Source: Dyadobacter arcticus (GTDB lineage Bacteria; Bacteroidota; Bacteroidia; Cytophagales; Spirosomataceae). Taken from it: a stretch of 64,000 nucleotides of DNA. This document shows positions 43,707 through 52,190 of the stretch, piece after piece. The stretch covers positions 868,001 through 932,000 of the forward strand of contig NZ_JAASQJ010000002.1 of NCBI RefSeq assembly GCF_011762185.1, in the 5' to 3' direction. The notes under the pieces were generated by a model. The model was not told the DNA's origin and did not search any database. It was given only the letters and a program-made list of their open reading frames with translations. The stretch's first letter is position 1. The number at the start of each line of letters is the position of its first letter. The translations under genes and the position numbers were made by a program.

Positions 43707-44606
43707 ATGCCTGGCACTTATGACTTTGAGGATCTTGTTTTAAAGCTGTCAACGCCGTTTTATCTTGTACTCATTGGCCTGGAAATTTTCCTTACTTACC
43801 ACAATCATCATTCCGAACATTCGGTTCGCCGTTCATATTCGTTCCGCGATAGCCTGAATAACGCATTACTAATGCTCATCAACGGTGGCGTCGATCTCCT
43901 TTTTCGCGCTTTTTACATTGGTATACTGATTTGGATTTACAACTTCGCACTGATTTCCCCGATTGGAAATCCCTACATCTATTGGATTTGTTTGTTTCTG
44001 CTGGAAGATCTGGCATTTTACACATTGCATTACGTCGACCATCATTGCAGGCTTTTCTGGGCTGTGCATGTCACGCACCATTCATCCGAGCACTTCAATC
44101 TAACGACGGGTTTCAGGTCTTCTGTTTTCCAACCGCTTTACCGTTTCGTGTATTTCATCCCGCTTGCCTGGGCCGGATTTGACCCCGCTGATATCATAGT
44201 CATGTATTCCATCACACAGATTTACGGCATCATTGTGCACACCGAATACGTGGATAAGTTAGGTTGGCTGGAATATATTTTTGTTACCCCATCGCACCAT
44301 CGGGTGCATCATGCGAGCAATGTGCAGTATCTTGATAAAAATATGGGCATGTGCCTGATCGTTTGGGACCGGATTTTCGGCACGTTTCAGGAAGAAATCC
44401 CTGCGGTACCTCCACGATATGGCCTGACAAAACAGATTGAAAATGAAAATTTGGTTGATACTGTTTTTCACGAGTGGAAGGAAATCGGAAATGATTTCCG
44501 GCAGCCCGTAGATATGAAAACTAAATTCAAATATCTGCTCAAAGCGCCAGGCTGGTCGCCAGATGGATCCCGGAAGACGAGTAAGGAATTGCAGAAGGAG
44601 GTTTAA
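43707..44606 (+). CDS. Sterol desaturase / fatty acid hydroxylase family protein
   Basis: The 299-residue integral membrane di-iron oxygenase has four or so helices and the histidine clusters HYVDHH, HVTHHSSEH and HHRVHH, with HTEY between, which bind the two irons. Members hydroxylate or desaturate sterols, carotenoids, sphingolipids or fatty acids; bacteria with no sterols often use them on lipids. The substrate is unknown. The last 4 bases overlap the convergent epimerase gene. Confidence 0.85.
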   Translation: MPGTYDFEDLVLKLSTPFYLVLIGLEIFLTYHNHHSEHSVRRSYSFRDSLNNALLMLINGGVDLLFRAFYIGILIWIYNFALISPIGNPYIYWICLFLLEDLAFYTLHYVDHHCRLFWAVHVTHHSSEHFNLTTGFRSSVFQPLYRFVYFIPLAWAGFDPADIIVMYSITQIYGIIVHTEYVDKLGWLEYIFVTPSHHRVHHASNVQYLDKNMGMCLIVWDRIFGTFQEEIPAVPPRYGLTKQIENENLVDTVFHEWKEIGNDFRQPVDMKTKFKYLLKAPGWSPDGSRKTSKELQKEV

Positions 44607-45532
44607 ACCCCAAACACCTTTTTCAAATAAACCTGATCAATCTTATGCGCTTCAATCGCATTCATGGTCTTAGGTGAAGTTTTCTCAAGGCATTGTTCCA
44701 ATACCAGGTGCGGCTTGACATTGAGATCGTTGAGCGACTTGGCCAGCCTCGGGTAGTCAATATCCCCTTCCCCGAAACTCTCCTGCCAAATACCATCTTT
44801 TGATTGACGAATATGCAGCTCAACAATGCGTTTGCCATACAATTTGACCACATCGAATAAAGCAATTTGCGAATTTCCCGAGCCGCGGTAAACCCAATGT
44901 ACATCGAGACACAGCGATACATTCTTGGGATCGGTCGCCAGCAACATGTGATGAAATTCACGTGCGGCGGCCCGCAATTCCACGTCGTGGGTGTGATAGG
45001 CCAATGTCATTCCTTTCTTTTTCAACTCCGCGCCCAGCTTATCCATATTCCTTGCTTGCTCCGTCAGCTCCGCATCCGACTTATTCTGATCACTCCCCCC
45101 CTTGATCGGATTTGGATTGGTTACAATGATTTTGGTATCAGCAGGTTTCAATGCATCGGCAATCGCCAAAACGGATTCTATGGACTTTGCCCCTTCCTCG
45201 GCCTGATGTAACGAACTATTCACATAAACGGAAGGCATGACAAGCTTATATTTCTTCAGGTAAGGAAGTAATCTGTTTACTTGTTCGACCTGTGTGAATG
45301 CAGGCTCATATGCTGCCAGACCAGTCGAGGCAAATTCTGACAAAGACACGTCCAGATCAGCAGCCCATTCCCTTCCCTCCCTTGCGTAAAAGGTTATCCA
45401 TGAATATTGATTGCAGGAAACGGGCATAGCGGCAGCTTTGCCCTGTGTCCAAGCAGGCTCTGCGAGTAGGGCAGCTCCTGCGGAGACTGCCAGGGTATTG
45501 AGAAATTGGCGGCGGTTTGAAGACATTTTCAA
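44603..45532 (-). CDS. Tat-exported sugar phosphate isomerase/epimerase (TIM barrel)
   Basis: A 309-residue xylose-isomerase-like TIM-barrel protein. The N-terminus, SSNRRQFLNTLAVSAGAALL, is a twin-arginine signal. The barrel shows the metal-binding acids and histidines in YHTHDVEL, LCLDVHWVYRG, VELHIRQSKDG and LVLEQCLE. Such exported members are common in Bacteroidota, often near sugar dehydrogenases, but none is present here. The substrate is unknown. Confidence 0.82.
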   Translation of the reverse strand: MKMSSNRRQFLNTLAVSAGAALLAEPAWTQGKAAAMPVSCNQYSWITFYAREGREWAADLDVSLSEFASTGLAAYEPAFTQVEQVNRLLPYLKKYKLVMPSVYVNSSLHQAEEGAKSIESVLAIADALKPADTKIIVTNPNPIKGGSDQNKSDAELTEQARNMDKLGAELKKKGMTLAYHTHDVELRAAAREFHHMLLATDPKNVSLCLDVHWVYRGSGNSQIALFDVVKLYGKRIVELHIRQSKDGIWQESFGEGDIDYPRLAKSLNDLNVKPHLVLEQCLEKTSPKTMNAIEAHKIDQVYLKKVFGV

Positions 45533-45609
45533 GTCAGATATGGTTGAATAATCTTCCTATTAAAGATCAAAATCCCGCAATGCTACCCTCGTACCATTCC
45601 CAAGTCTGC

Positions 45610-45617
45610 TTACCTTT
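45610..45617 (+). promoter_or_regulatory. -7 element of the flavoprotein gene
   Basis: TACCTTTG matches TAnnTTTG and sits 18 bases before the ATG at 45636, so the leader would be short (about 12 bases). Confidence 0.45.
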
Positions 45618-45635
45618 GTTTTATTAAAGGATAAA

Positions 45636-47222
45636 ATGCATACTACGCTCCAATTAACACTCCCGCCAGAAATAGCGCTGGACGACGAAATGCTTCGCCA
45701 GCATATCATCCGAAAACTGCGTCTCCGTACAGGCGACGATCCTATAATCCGGAAAACACGTCAATCGATTGATGCCCGGAGCAGGCAGGTAAAAGTAAAT
45801 GTGCAGACAGAAGTGTATATCAATGAGCTCCCACCCTCATTGATCAGCTCGCAGATCAGCTATCTCAATATCTCCAATCGTCCACAGGCAATCATTGTCG
45901 GCTGCGGCCCTGCCGGAATGTTTGCTGCATTAAGGCTCATTGAAATGGGCGTCAAACCTGTTATTTTGGAAAGAGGAAAAGACGTCCGGGCCCGTCGCAG
46001 GGACCTGGCTGCAATCAACAAAGAACATTTGGTAAATCCCGAATCTAATTACTGTTTCGGCGAAGGTGGGGCGGGGACTTACTCAGACGGAAAACTTTAC
46101 ACCCGCTCCAATAAGCGCGGCGACATTCGCCGCATTCTGGAAATTCTTGTTCATCATGGCGCAAGTGAGCAAATCCTGATCGATACCCATCCGCACATTG
46201 GTACCAATAAGCTGCCAGTTGTCGTCTCCGAAATGCGAGAAAGCATCCTGAAAGCTGGCGGCGAAATTCATTTCAAGAGCAAGGTAACCGACCTGATTAT
46301 TCATCATAGAAAGATTAAAGGTGTGATCACCAACGACTCGCAGGAACATTTGGGCACTGGCGTCATCCTTGCCACAGGACATTCCGCTCGCGATATTTAT
46401 GACTTATTAAATGCCAAAAACATCCTGATCGAAAGCAAATCATTTGCGATGGGCGTCCGCATTGAACATCCTCAAAACACGATCGACAAGATCCAATACC
46501 ATTGCGAAACGGATCGGGGACCTTATCTTCCCGCTGCATCTTACAGCCTGGTTACTCAAACAAAGTACAATGGTGTGCAGCGAGGCGTTTTCTCCTTTTG
46601 CATGTGTCCGGGCGGCTTTATTGTTCCAGCCGCCACTGCCTTGGGTGAAGTGGTGGTGAATGGAATGTCCCCTTCGCGCCGGGATTCGGCCTATGCCAAT
46701 TCAGGACTTGTGGTATCCGTAGAGGAAGCTGATCTGGAACCCTACAAAGAATTTGGCCCGATGGCCGGGTTGCAATTTCAAAAGGAAGTAGAGCAGGCCG
46801 CATGTAGGCTGGCAGGTTTTACGCAAACGGCCCCTGCACAATTGGCAACTGACTTTGTGAAAGGCAAGATTTCATCTCAATTAAGAGAAACTTCGTATCA
46901 ACCCGGCCTGCAATCAGTTGATCTCAATGAAGTCCTTCCTCCAAACATTGCATTTCCTCTGCGGGAAGCACTTATCGATTTTGGAAAAAAAATGAGGGGA
47001 TATCTTTCGCCGGATGCGCAGCTGATAGGCGTTGAAAGCCGAACCTCCTCTCCTGTCAGAATTCCCAGGGAACAAGATAGTTGCGAGCATCCGGAAGTAA
47101 AAGGATTGTTTCCTTGCGGCGAGGGAGCAGGCTATGCAGGCGGCATTATGTCCGCTGCCATGGACGGCGAAAGGTGCGCCGAGCAACTGGCAAAGTTATA
47201 TGCTGTTATATCAAAACAATAA
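45636..47222 (+). CDS. FAD-dependent oxidoreductase (COG2509-like)
   Basis: A 528-residue flavoprotein with an N-terminal 80-residue domain before the FAD-binding VGCGPAGMFAALRLIEMG (near residue 88), then NYCFGEGGAGTYSDGKLYTR, GVILATGHSARDIYDLL and a C-terminal FPCGEGAGYAGGIMSAAMDG, which is the closing FAD segment. This layout is that of the COG2509 'uncharacterised FAD-dependent dehydrogenases', found in most Bacteroidota. The reaction is unknown. Confidence 0.85.
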   Translation: MHTTLQLTLPPEIALDDEMLRQHIIRKLRLRTGDDPIIRKTRQSIDARSRQVKVNVQTEVYINELPPSLISSQISYLNISNRPQAIIVGCGPAGMFAALRLIEMGVKPVILERGKDVRARRRDLAAINKEHLVNPESNYCFGEGGAGTYSDGKLYTRSNKRGDIRRILEILVHHGASEQILIDTHPHIGTNKLPVVVSEMRESILKAGGEIHFKSKVTDLIIHHRKIKGVITNDSQEHLGTGVILATGHSARDIYDLLNAKNILIESKSFAMGVRIEHPQNTIDKIQYHCETDRGPYLPAASYSLVTQTKYNGVQRGVFSFCMCPGGFIVPAATALGEVVVNGMSPSRRDSAYANSGLVVSVEEADLEPYKEFGPMAGLQFQKEVEQAACRLAGFTQTAPAQLATDFVKGKISSQLRETSYQPGLQSVDLNEVLPPNIAFPLREALIDFGKKMRGYLSPDAQLIGVESRTSSPVRIPREQDSCEHPEVKGLFPCGEGAGYAGGIMSAAMDGERCAEQLAKLYAVISKQ

Positions 47223-47247
47223 CTCATTTATAAAAAAAGTGTTTCGT

Positions 47248-47255
47248 TATATTTG
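47248..47255 (+). promoter_or_regulatory. -7 element of the DUF4160/DUF2442 pair
   Basis: TATATTTG matches TAnnTTTG exactly and is followed by the DUF4160 ATG 37 bases on. No TTG lies at the right distance upstream. Confidence 0.5.
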
Positions 47256-47292
47256 CATAGTTCAAGTTTGAGAGTTACTTCATCACACACTT

Positions 47293-47526
47293 ATGCCGGA
47301 AATATTTCGAATGTTCGGAATGCGATTTTTTTTTTACAGTCTCGAGCATCTCCCGATTCATATCCATGTTCGCAATTCAGACGGAGTTGCCAAATTTGAA
47401 GTAAGCCCGATCCGCCTCATTGAGAGTCATGGCATGAAAACCAAAGATCTGCTTCTTGCAGAAGCGCTAATCGAAAAAAATAAAGAGCAGATAATCACAA
47501 AATGGCACGAGTTTCATAGAAGCTGA
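47293..47526 (+). CDS. DUF4160 protein, possible toxin-antitoxin partner
   Basis: A 77-residue protein with the DUF4160 signature: an F-x-M-x-x-x-Y N-terminus (FGMRFFFYSLEHLPIHIHV), then VAKFEVSPIRL and a helical end KNKEQIITKWHEFH. DUF4160 and DUF2442 genes are commonly adjacent and are treated as a putative toxin-antitoxin pair, though the mode of action is not established. A DUF2442 gene follows after 31 bases. Confidence 0.8.
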   Translation: MPEIFRMFGMRFFFYSLEHLPIHIHVRNSDGVAKFEVSPIRLIESHGMKTKDLLLAEALIEKNKEQIITKWHEFHRS

Positions 47527-47557
47527 AATCATAGGTAAATCTTTAAGAAAGCGTGAT

Positions 47558-47797
47558 ATGAAAATCCAAAAAGTTTGGTTTGATGAGCTTAACATCTATA
47601 TAGTTACTGATACAGGCCATACGATAGGAAATCCCCTGGAATGGTTCGCCCGTCTCAAAAATGCATCGTTAAAGCAACGCCAGAATTTTGAAATTGGCCC
47701 CACAGGTGATAGTGTCCATTGGGAAGAAATTGATGAAGATTTGAGCCTTGAAAGTTTCTTTGACTTTAAAAGGGAATTGCACTACGCAAAAATCTAA
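47558..47797 (+). CDS. DUF2442 protein, partner of DUF4160
   Basis: A 79-residue protein with the DUF2442 pattern: KIQKVWFDELNIYIVTDTG, then the NPLEWFARLKNAS helix and IGPTGDSVHWEEIDEDLSL, in which W and acidic residues are conserved. It is the likely second component of the pair with DUF4160. Confidence 0.8.
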   Translation: MKIQKVWFDELNIYIVTDTGHTIGNPLEWFARLKNASLKQRQNFEIGPTGDSVHWEEIDEDLSLESFFDFKRELHYAKI

Positions 47798-47842
47798 AAA
47801 GCCTCACTCAGCACCTCAAACTCGTTCAAATTATAAGCCTTC

Positions 47843-48496
47843 ATGGCCTTACTGGAATCTTTCTCCACTTTTAGTGAACATATAGCAAAAAAACTCAAAT
47901 TCCCCCTTCCCGGTGAATCAGCGCACCGGGTCATGCAGGCGGCAACAAGATTGCGGCTAACATTCAAACCTAATGCAAGGACCCGCAAGAGCGCAGTATT
48001 GATTTTATTTTATCCCCATAACGAAGATATCTATTTTCCTCTCATCCTTCGTCCAGCATATGACGGTGTACATTCCGGACAAGTTGCTTTTCCGGGAGGC
48101 CGCTATGAACTAAGCGACAAGGATCTGATCCGAACTGCATTGAGGGAAGCCCAGGAGGAAATTGGTCTGCGGTTGAATGATGTCAGGATACTCGGAGTCC
48201 TGACAGAACTCTTCATTCCAGCGAGTAATTTTTACGTTTTGCCCGTCATAGCCTCCATGCCCTATCGGCCGGATTTCTATCCGGATCCCCGTGAAGTCGA
48301 AGATATTTTTGAAATCAAACTGGAAGAAATATCGGATGTGGACATCATTGGTTCAAGCGACATTCAAGTGCGTGGTGAACAGGTGCATGCGCCTCATTAC
48401 ATGGTTCAGGGATACAAAATATGGGGGGCTACTGCCATGATGATCAGCGAGCTTCTGACCGTTCTGAACGCGCCTGTACCCGATTCGGAAAATTAA
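47843..48496 (+). CDS. NUDIX hydrolase, coenzyme A pyrophosphatase-like (NudL/YeaB group)
   Basis: A 217-residue protein with a complete Nudix box, GGRYELSDKDLIRTALREAQ continuing to EEIGL (G-x5-E-x7-REUxEExGU form). The SGQVAFPGG lead-in and the preceding 50-residue helical N-terminus (HRVMQAATRLRLTFKPNART) are typical of CoA diphosphatases, which split CoA or acyl-CoA into phosphopantetheine and 3',5'-ADP. It runs to 160 bases before the topoisomerase gene. Confidence 0.85.
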   Translation: MALLESFSTFSEHIAKKLKFPLPGESAHRVMQAATRLRLTFKPNARTRKSAVLILFYPHNEDIYFPLILRPAYDGVHSGQVAFPGGRYELSDKDLIRTALREAQEEIGLRLNDVRILGVLTELFIPASNFYVLPVIASMPYRPDFYPDPREVEDIFEIKLEEISDVDIIGSSDIQVRGEQVHAPHYMVQGYKIWGATAMMISELLTVLNAPVPDSEN

Positions 48497-48655
48497 AAAG
48501 TATTGCTTTAATTGCTATATTAGCACGTAAATCAAACACGTCTTCCGATCATTTTCGCCCTGTCCGTTCCCTCGAACGGAACAGTTCTTCCGCGAAACGG
48601 CGAGATGGATGCCTTAACTTTATTGAATATTTAAACCCTGGTTCCTCCTTCATTT

Positions 48656-51406
48656 ATGGACGAAAACGGAGCTACGCCTGACGTAGAAGATAGCGGATTG
48701 CACGATAAATTGCCCATTTCGGGTTTGTATGAAAATTGGTTTCTTGATTATGCTTCTTATGTAATTCTGGAACGTGCTGTTCCTGCCATTGAAGATGGCC
48801 TTAAACCTGTCCAGCGGCGCATTATGCATGCGCTCAATGAAATGGATGATGGCCGGTTCAACAAAGTGGCGAATGTTGTCGGCTCGTCGATGCAGTACCA
48901 CCCGCATGGCGACGCCTCTATCTACGATGCGATTGTCAACATTGGTCAGAAAGAATTGCTGTTTGATACCCAGGGAAACTGGGGCGATATCCGCACAGGC
49001 GATAGTGCCGCTGCCGCCCGATATATTGAAGTAAGGTTATCCCGGTTTTCGAAAGAAATTGTCTTCAATGACAATACTACCGAGTGGCAGCTATCCTACG
49101 ATGGACGTAAACGCGAGCCCGTCACACTTCCGGTTAAATTTCCATTATTACTATCCCTTGGCGTCGAAGGGATTGCCGTTGGATTATCTACCAAAATATT
49201 ACCACACAATTTTTGCGAGCTGATCGAAGGCTCAATCAGCATCCTGCAAGGAAAAGATGTGATCATCTACCCCGATTTCCTCATGGGCGGTCAAGTAGAT
49301 GTTTCCAATTATAATGACGGCCACCGGGGCGGGAAAGTCCGCGTGCGGGCCAGAATTGAAGAGGAAGACAAAAAAATGCTCGTGATCCGCGACATACCGT
49401 TCGGGACAACGACCACTTCCCTGATCGACTCTATTGTTAAAGCCAATGATGGGGGGAAAATCAAGGTCAAAAAGGTAGTTGACAATACTGCTGCCGAAGT
49501 GGAGATACAGGTGCATCTTGCGCCTGGCGTTTCGCCGGATATAACGATGGACGCACTGTATGCTTTTACTGAATGTGAGGTATCCATATCGCCCAATGCT
49601 TGTATTATCATCGCCGACAAACCTCATTTCGTTGGGGTGACGGAAATTTTAAAATACAATACTCAGCAGACCGTCCATCTGCTGAACCGGGAGCTGGAAA
49701 TCAAAAGGCTTGCGCTGTTGGAGAAAATCCTTTATGGCTCACTGGAAAAGATATTCATCGAAAACCGCATCTACCGAGACATTGAAGAATGTGAAACTTT
49801 CGAAGCCGTAATCAGGACCATTGACAAAGGGCTTGAACCTTTCAAAGCGCAGTTTTACAGGGAAATCAATGATGACGACATCGTTGAATTAACCGAGATC
49901 AGGATCAAACGGATATCGAAATACGACGGCTTCAAGGCGGATGAGCTGATGCGTAAATGGGAGGAGGAATTGGCAGAAACCGATGATAACCTGGCCAACA
50001 TTACCCGTTTTGCAATCGATTACTACAAAGATCTGCTCAAAAAATATGGAAAAGGAAGAGGTCGGAAAACGGAAATAAGGGCATTTAACCAGATTTCTGC
50101 CAATATCGTTGCTGCCAATAATCAGAAATTATATGTCAACCGTTCCGAAGGTTTTATTGGTTACGGTCTAAAAAAGGATGAATATGTGATGGATTGCTCA
50201 GACATTGACGATGTGATTGTTTTTAAAGGTGATGGCAAGTGTCTGGTTACCAAGGTACAGGAAAAGGTATTTGTTGGAAAGGACATTATTCACTGTTCGG
50301 TTTTTCTAAAAAATGACGAACGCAAGGTTTATAACCTCGTTTATCTGGATGGCAAAACCGGCGTGTCGTACATTAAAAGGTGTCAGATAACCGCGGTAAC
50401 GCGCGACCGGGAATATGATCTGACCCAGGGAACTCCAAAATCTAAAATCACCTACTTCACTCCAAACGAAAATGGTGAGGCTGAACTGATTACTGTTAGT
50501 TTGACATCCCAAAGCAAAGCCAAAGTAAAACAGTTCGACTTCAATTTCGCTGATTTACTGATCAAAAACCGGAGCGCAATGGGTAATATCCTGACGAAAT
50601 ATCCCATCAGGAAAATTACAATGAAACAGGCAGGGCGCTCGACATTGGGCGGTGTGGATATGTGGTTTAACCCAACGATCGGCAGGCTTAACCGAGATGA
50701 AAGAGGAGAATATCTGGGAAATTTTGGTCCTTCGGATAGCATTCTGGTCATTTATAAGGAAGGTAGTTATGAACTGACGAATTTTGATCTGACCAATCAT
50801 TACGTTCCCAATGAAGTGCTGCTCGTCAAGAAATTTGATCCTGCAATTATCATTACCGCAGTTTACCTTGATGGAGTTCAGAAGCAGCATTTTATCAAGC
50901 GTTTCAACATTGAAACTTCTTCGCTGGATAAGAAATTCGTATTTATCAGCGATTCCAAAAGCAGTAAACTTGTCCTTGCCAGCACAGATAAGCGTCCACA
51001 AGTGGAAATAACTTTTCCAAAAACAGCCCAAAAAGAACAAACCGCCGTAACCTATGTAATTGAAGAAATGGTGGAGATCCGTGGTTGGCGCGCAATGGGA
51101 AGTAAGCTGCCGACTGATAAATTCAAGGAAATGCGCTGGCTGGCCCCAATACCAGATCCTGTGACAGAGGCTTCACAACTCTATGAGGACACCGAGGAAG
51201 AGGATGAGGAAAATACTGAACCGTTGGATCAAGCTATGGCGGACGTTTTACCCGAAAATACTGTTACCTTAATTCCGGATGAAACAGCGGAAGGAAAAGC
51301 AGAACCGAATCCCGATGAAGATGAGCAGGCAAATGGTTCTAAACCTAAAAAAGATGGTAAAAAAGGGCCGGATTCGCCTAAAAGCCAGCTAGGACTTTTT
51401 GAATGA
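48656..51406 (+). CDS. parC: DNA topoisomerase IV subunit A-like
   Basis: A 916-residue type IIA topoisomerase A subunit. The winged-helix start YENWFLDYASYVILERAVP, GLKPVQRRI, QYHPHGDASIYDAIV and the catalytic tyrosine Y123 in AAARYIEVRLSR are present. Six-bladed wheel repeats (YVMDCSDIDDVIVFKGDGK and similar) fill 500-800, without a clear GyrA box, which favours ParC over GyrA. The last 80 residues are acidic and low-complexity. No ParE gene is in the window. Confidence 0.88.
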   Translation: MDENGATPDVEDSGLHDKLPISGLYENWFLDYASYVILERAVPAIEDGLKPVQRRIMHALNEMDDGRFNKVANVVGSSMQYHPHGDASIYDAIVNIGQKELLFDTQGNWGDIRTGDSAAAARYIEVRLSRFSKEIVFNDNTTEWQLSYDGRKREPVTLPVKFPLLLSLGVEGIAVGLSTKILPHNFCELIEGSISILQGKDVIIYPDFLMGGQVDVSNYNDGHRGGKVRVRARIEEEDKKMLVIRDIPFGTTTTSLIDSIVKANDGGKIKVKKVVDNTAAEVEIQVHLAPGVSPDITMDALYAFTECEVSISPNACIIIADKPHFVGVTEILKYNTQQTVHLLNRELEIKRLALLEKILYGSLEKIFIENRIYRDIEECETFEAVIRTIDKGLEPFKAQFYREINDDDIVELTEIRIKRISKYDGFKADELMRKWEEELAETDDNLANITRFAIDYYKDLLKKYGKGRGRKTEIRAFNQISANIVAANNQKLYVNRSEGFIGYGLKKDEYVMDCSDIDDVIVFKGDGKCLVTKVQEKVFVGKDIIHCSVFLKNDERKVYNLVYLDGKTGVSYIKRCQITAVTRDREYDLTQGTPKSKITYFTPNENGEAELITVSLTSQSKAKVKQFDFNFADLLIKNRSAMGNILTKYPIRKITMKQAGRSTLGGVDMWFNPTIGRLNRDERGEYLGNFGPSDSILVIYKEGSYELTNFDLTNHYVPNEVLLVKKFDPAIIITAVYLDGVQKQHFIKRFNIETSSLDKKFVFISDSKSSKLVLASTDKRPQVEITFPKTAQKEQTAVTYVIEEMVEIRGWRAMGSKLPTDKFKEMRWLAPIPDPVTEASQLYEDTEEEDEENTEPLDQAMADVLPENTVTLIPDETAEGKAEPNPDEDEQANGSKPKKDGKKGPDSPKSQLGLFE

Positions 51407-51545
51407 TCATTTTAAAAAGCATAATAGTCACATACAAGCAACAGAAGGTGTCCGAAATTGCGTATGGTCTAAAAACAAGAGATCATGAAGTGCGAAGAAA
51501 CAGGAAAGGGCAGTAAACTGGTAAATTTGAAAGGCAATATCCGGG

Positions 51546-52190
51546 ATGCAGGTGAAAAAATTGATCAAAATCATATTAGCCTTACTGTTTCTCTGCCTGG
51601 TTTTTATCTTGCTCTGCAACCTTTGGGTTGTGTACTGTACCAGGCAATACAATTACTTTTCTATAAACAATTTGCCTTCAAATGATGTTGCGCTTGTACT
51701 CGGTACGAGCAGAAGTTCTGAGAAAGGAAAGGAAAATCTATTTTTTAAATACAGAATGGAGGCTACTGCCCGGCTTTTTAAGGAAGGAAAGATCAAATAC
51801 ATTATCTTGAGCGGAAACAACGATTCACAATATTATAATGAGCCTCTTGACATGCAGCGGGCATTACTTAACCTGGGAATCCCGGAAAATGTTATGACAC
51901 TGGATTTCGCCGGTTTCAGGACTTTTGATTCCATTATCAGGTGCAAAGAGGTTTTTAATCAGGATAATTTTACGATTATATCACAAAACTTTCACAATGC
52001 AAGAGCACTATATATTGCTCATAATGAAGGCATTCAGGCAATATCGTTTGCGGCGCAGGATGTTCCGGATGGTTATTCCCTCCGAACATTGGTCCGTGAA
52101 TATCTGGCCCGTCCCAAGGCGGTATTGGATGTTCATGTCCTTCGTCCCTCAGCAGATGTGACTTCTAATAAGGAGATACGAAAAAAATGA
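51546..52190 (+). CDS. SanA/YdcF-family (DUF218) membrane protein
   Basis: A 214-residue protein with one N-terminal membrane helix (about 5-27) and a DUF218 domain: ALVLGTSRSS near 50, YIILSGNND near 88, FRTFDSIIRCKEVF near 125 and TIISQNFHNARALYIA near 145. SanA of enteric bacteria supports the envelope permeability barrier; the exact biochemical role is unknown. Its stop overlaps the DUF5686 start by 4 bases, so they are translated together. Confidence 0.82.
   Translation: MQVKKLIKIILALLFLCLVFILLCNLWVVYCTRQYNYFSINNLPSNDVALVLGTSRSSEKGKENLFFKYRMEATARLFKEGKIKYIILSGNNDSQYYNEPLDMQRALLNLGIPENVMTLDFAGFRTFDSIIRCKEVFNQDNFTIISQNFHNARALYIAHNEGIQAISFAAQDVPDGYSLRTLVREYLARPKAVLDVHVLRPSADVTSNKEIRKK

Noticed and set aside
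48656..51406. Naming the topoisomerase A subunit gyrA
   Set aside because: No clear GyrA box was seen in the C-terminal wheel, and the acidic tail and overall form fit ParC better; still not certain without alignment.
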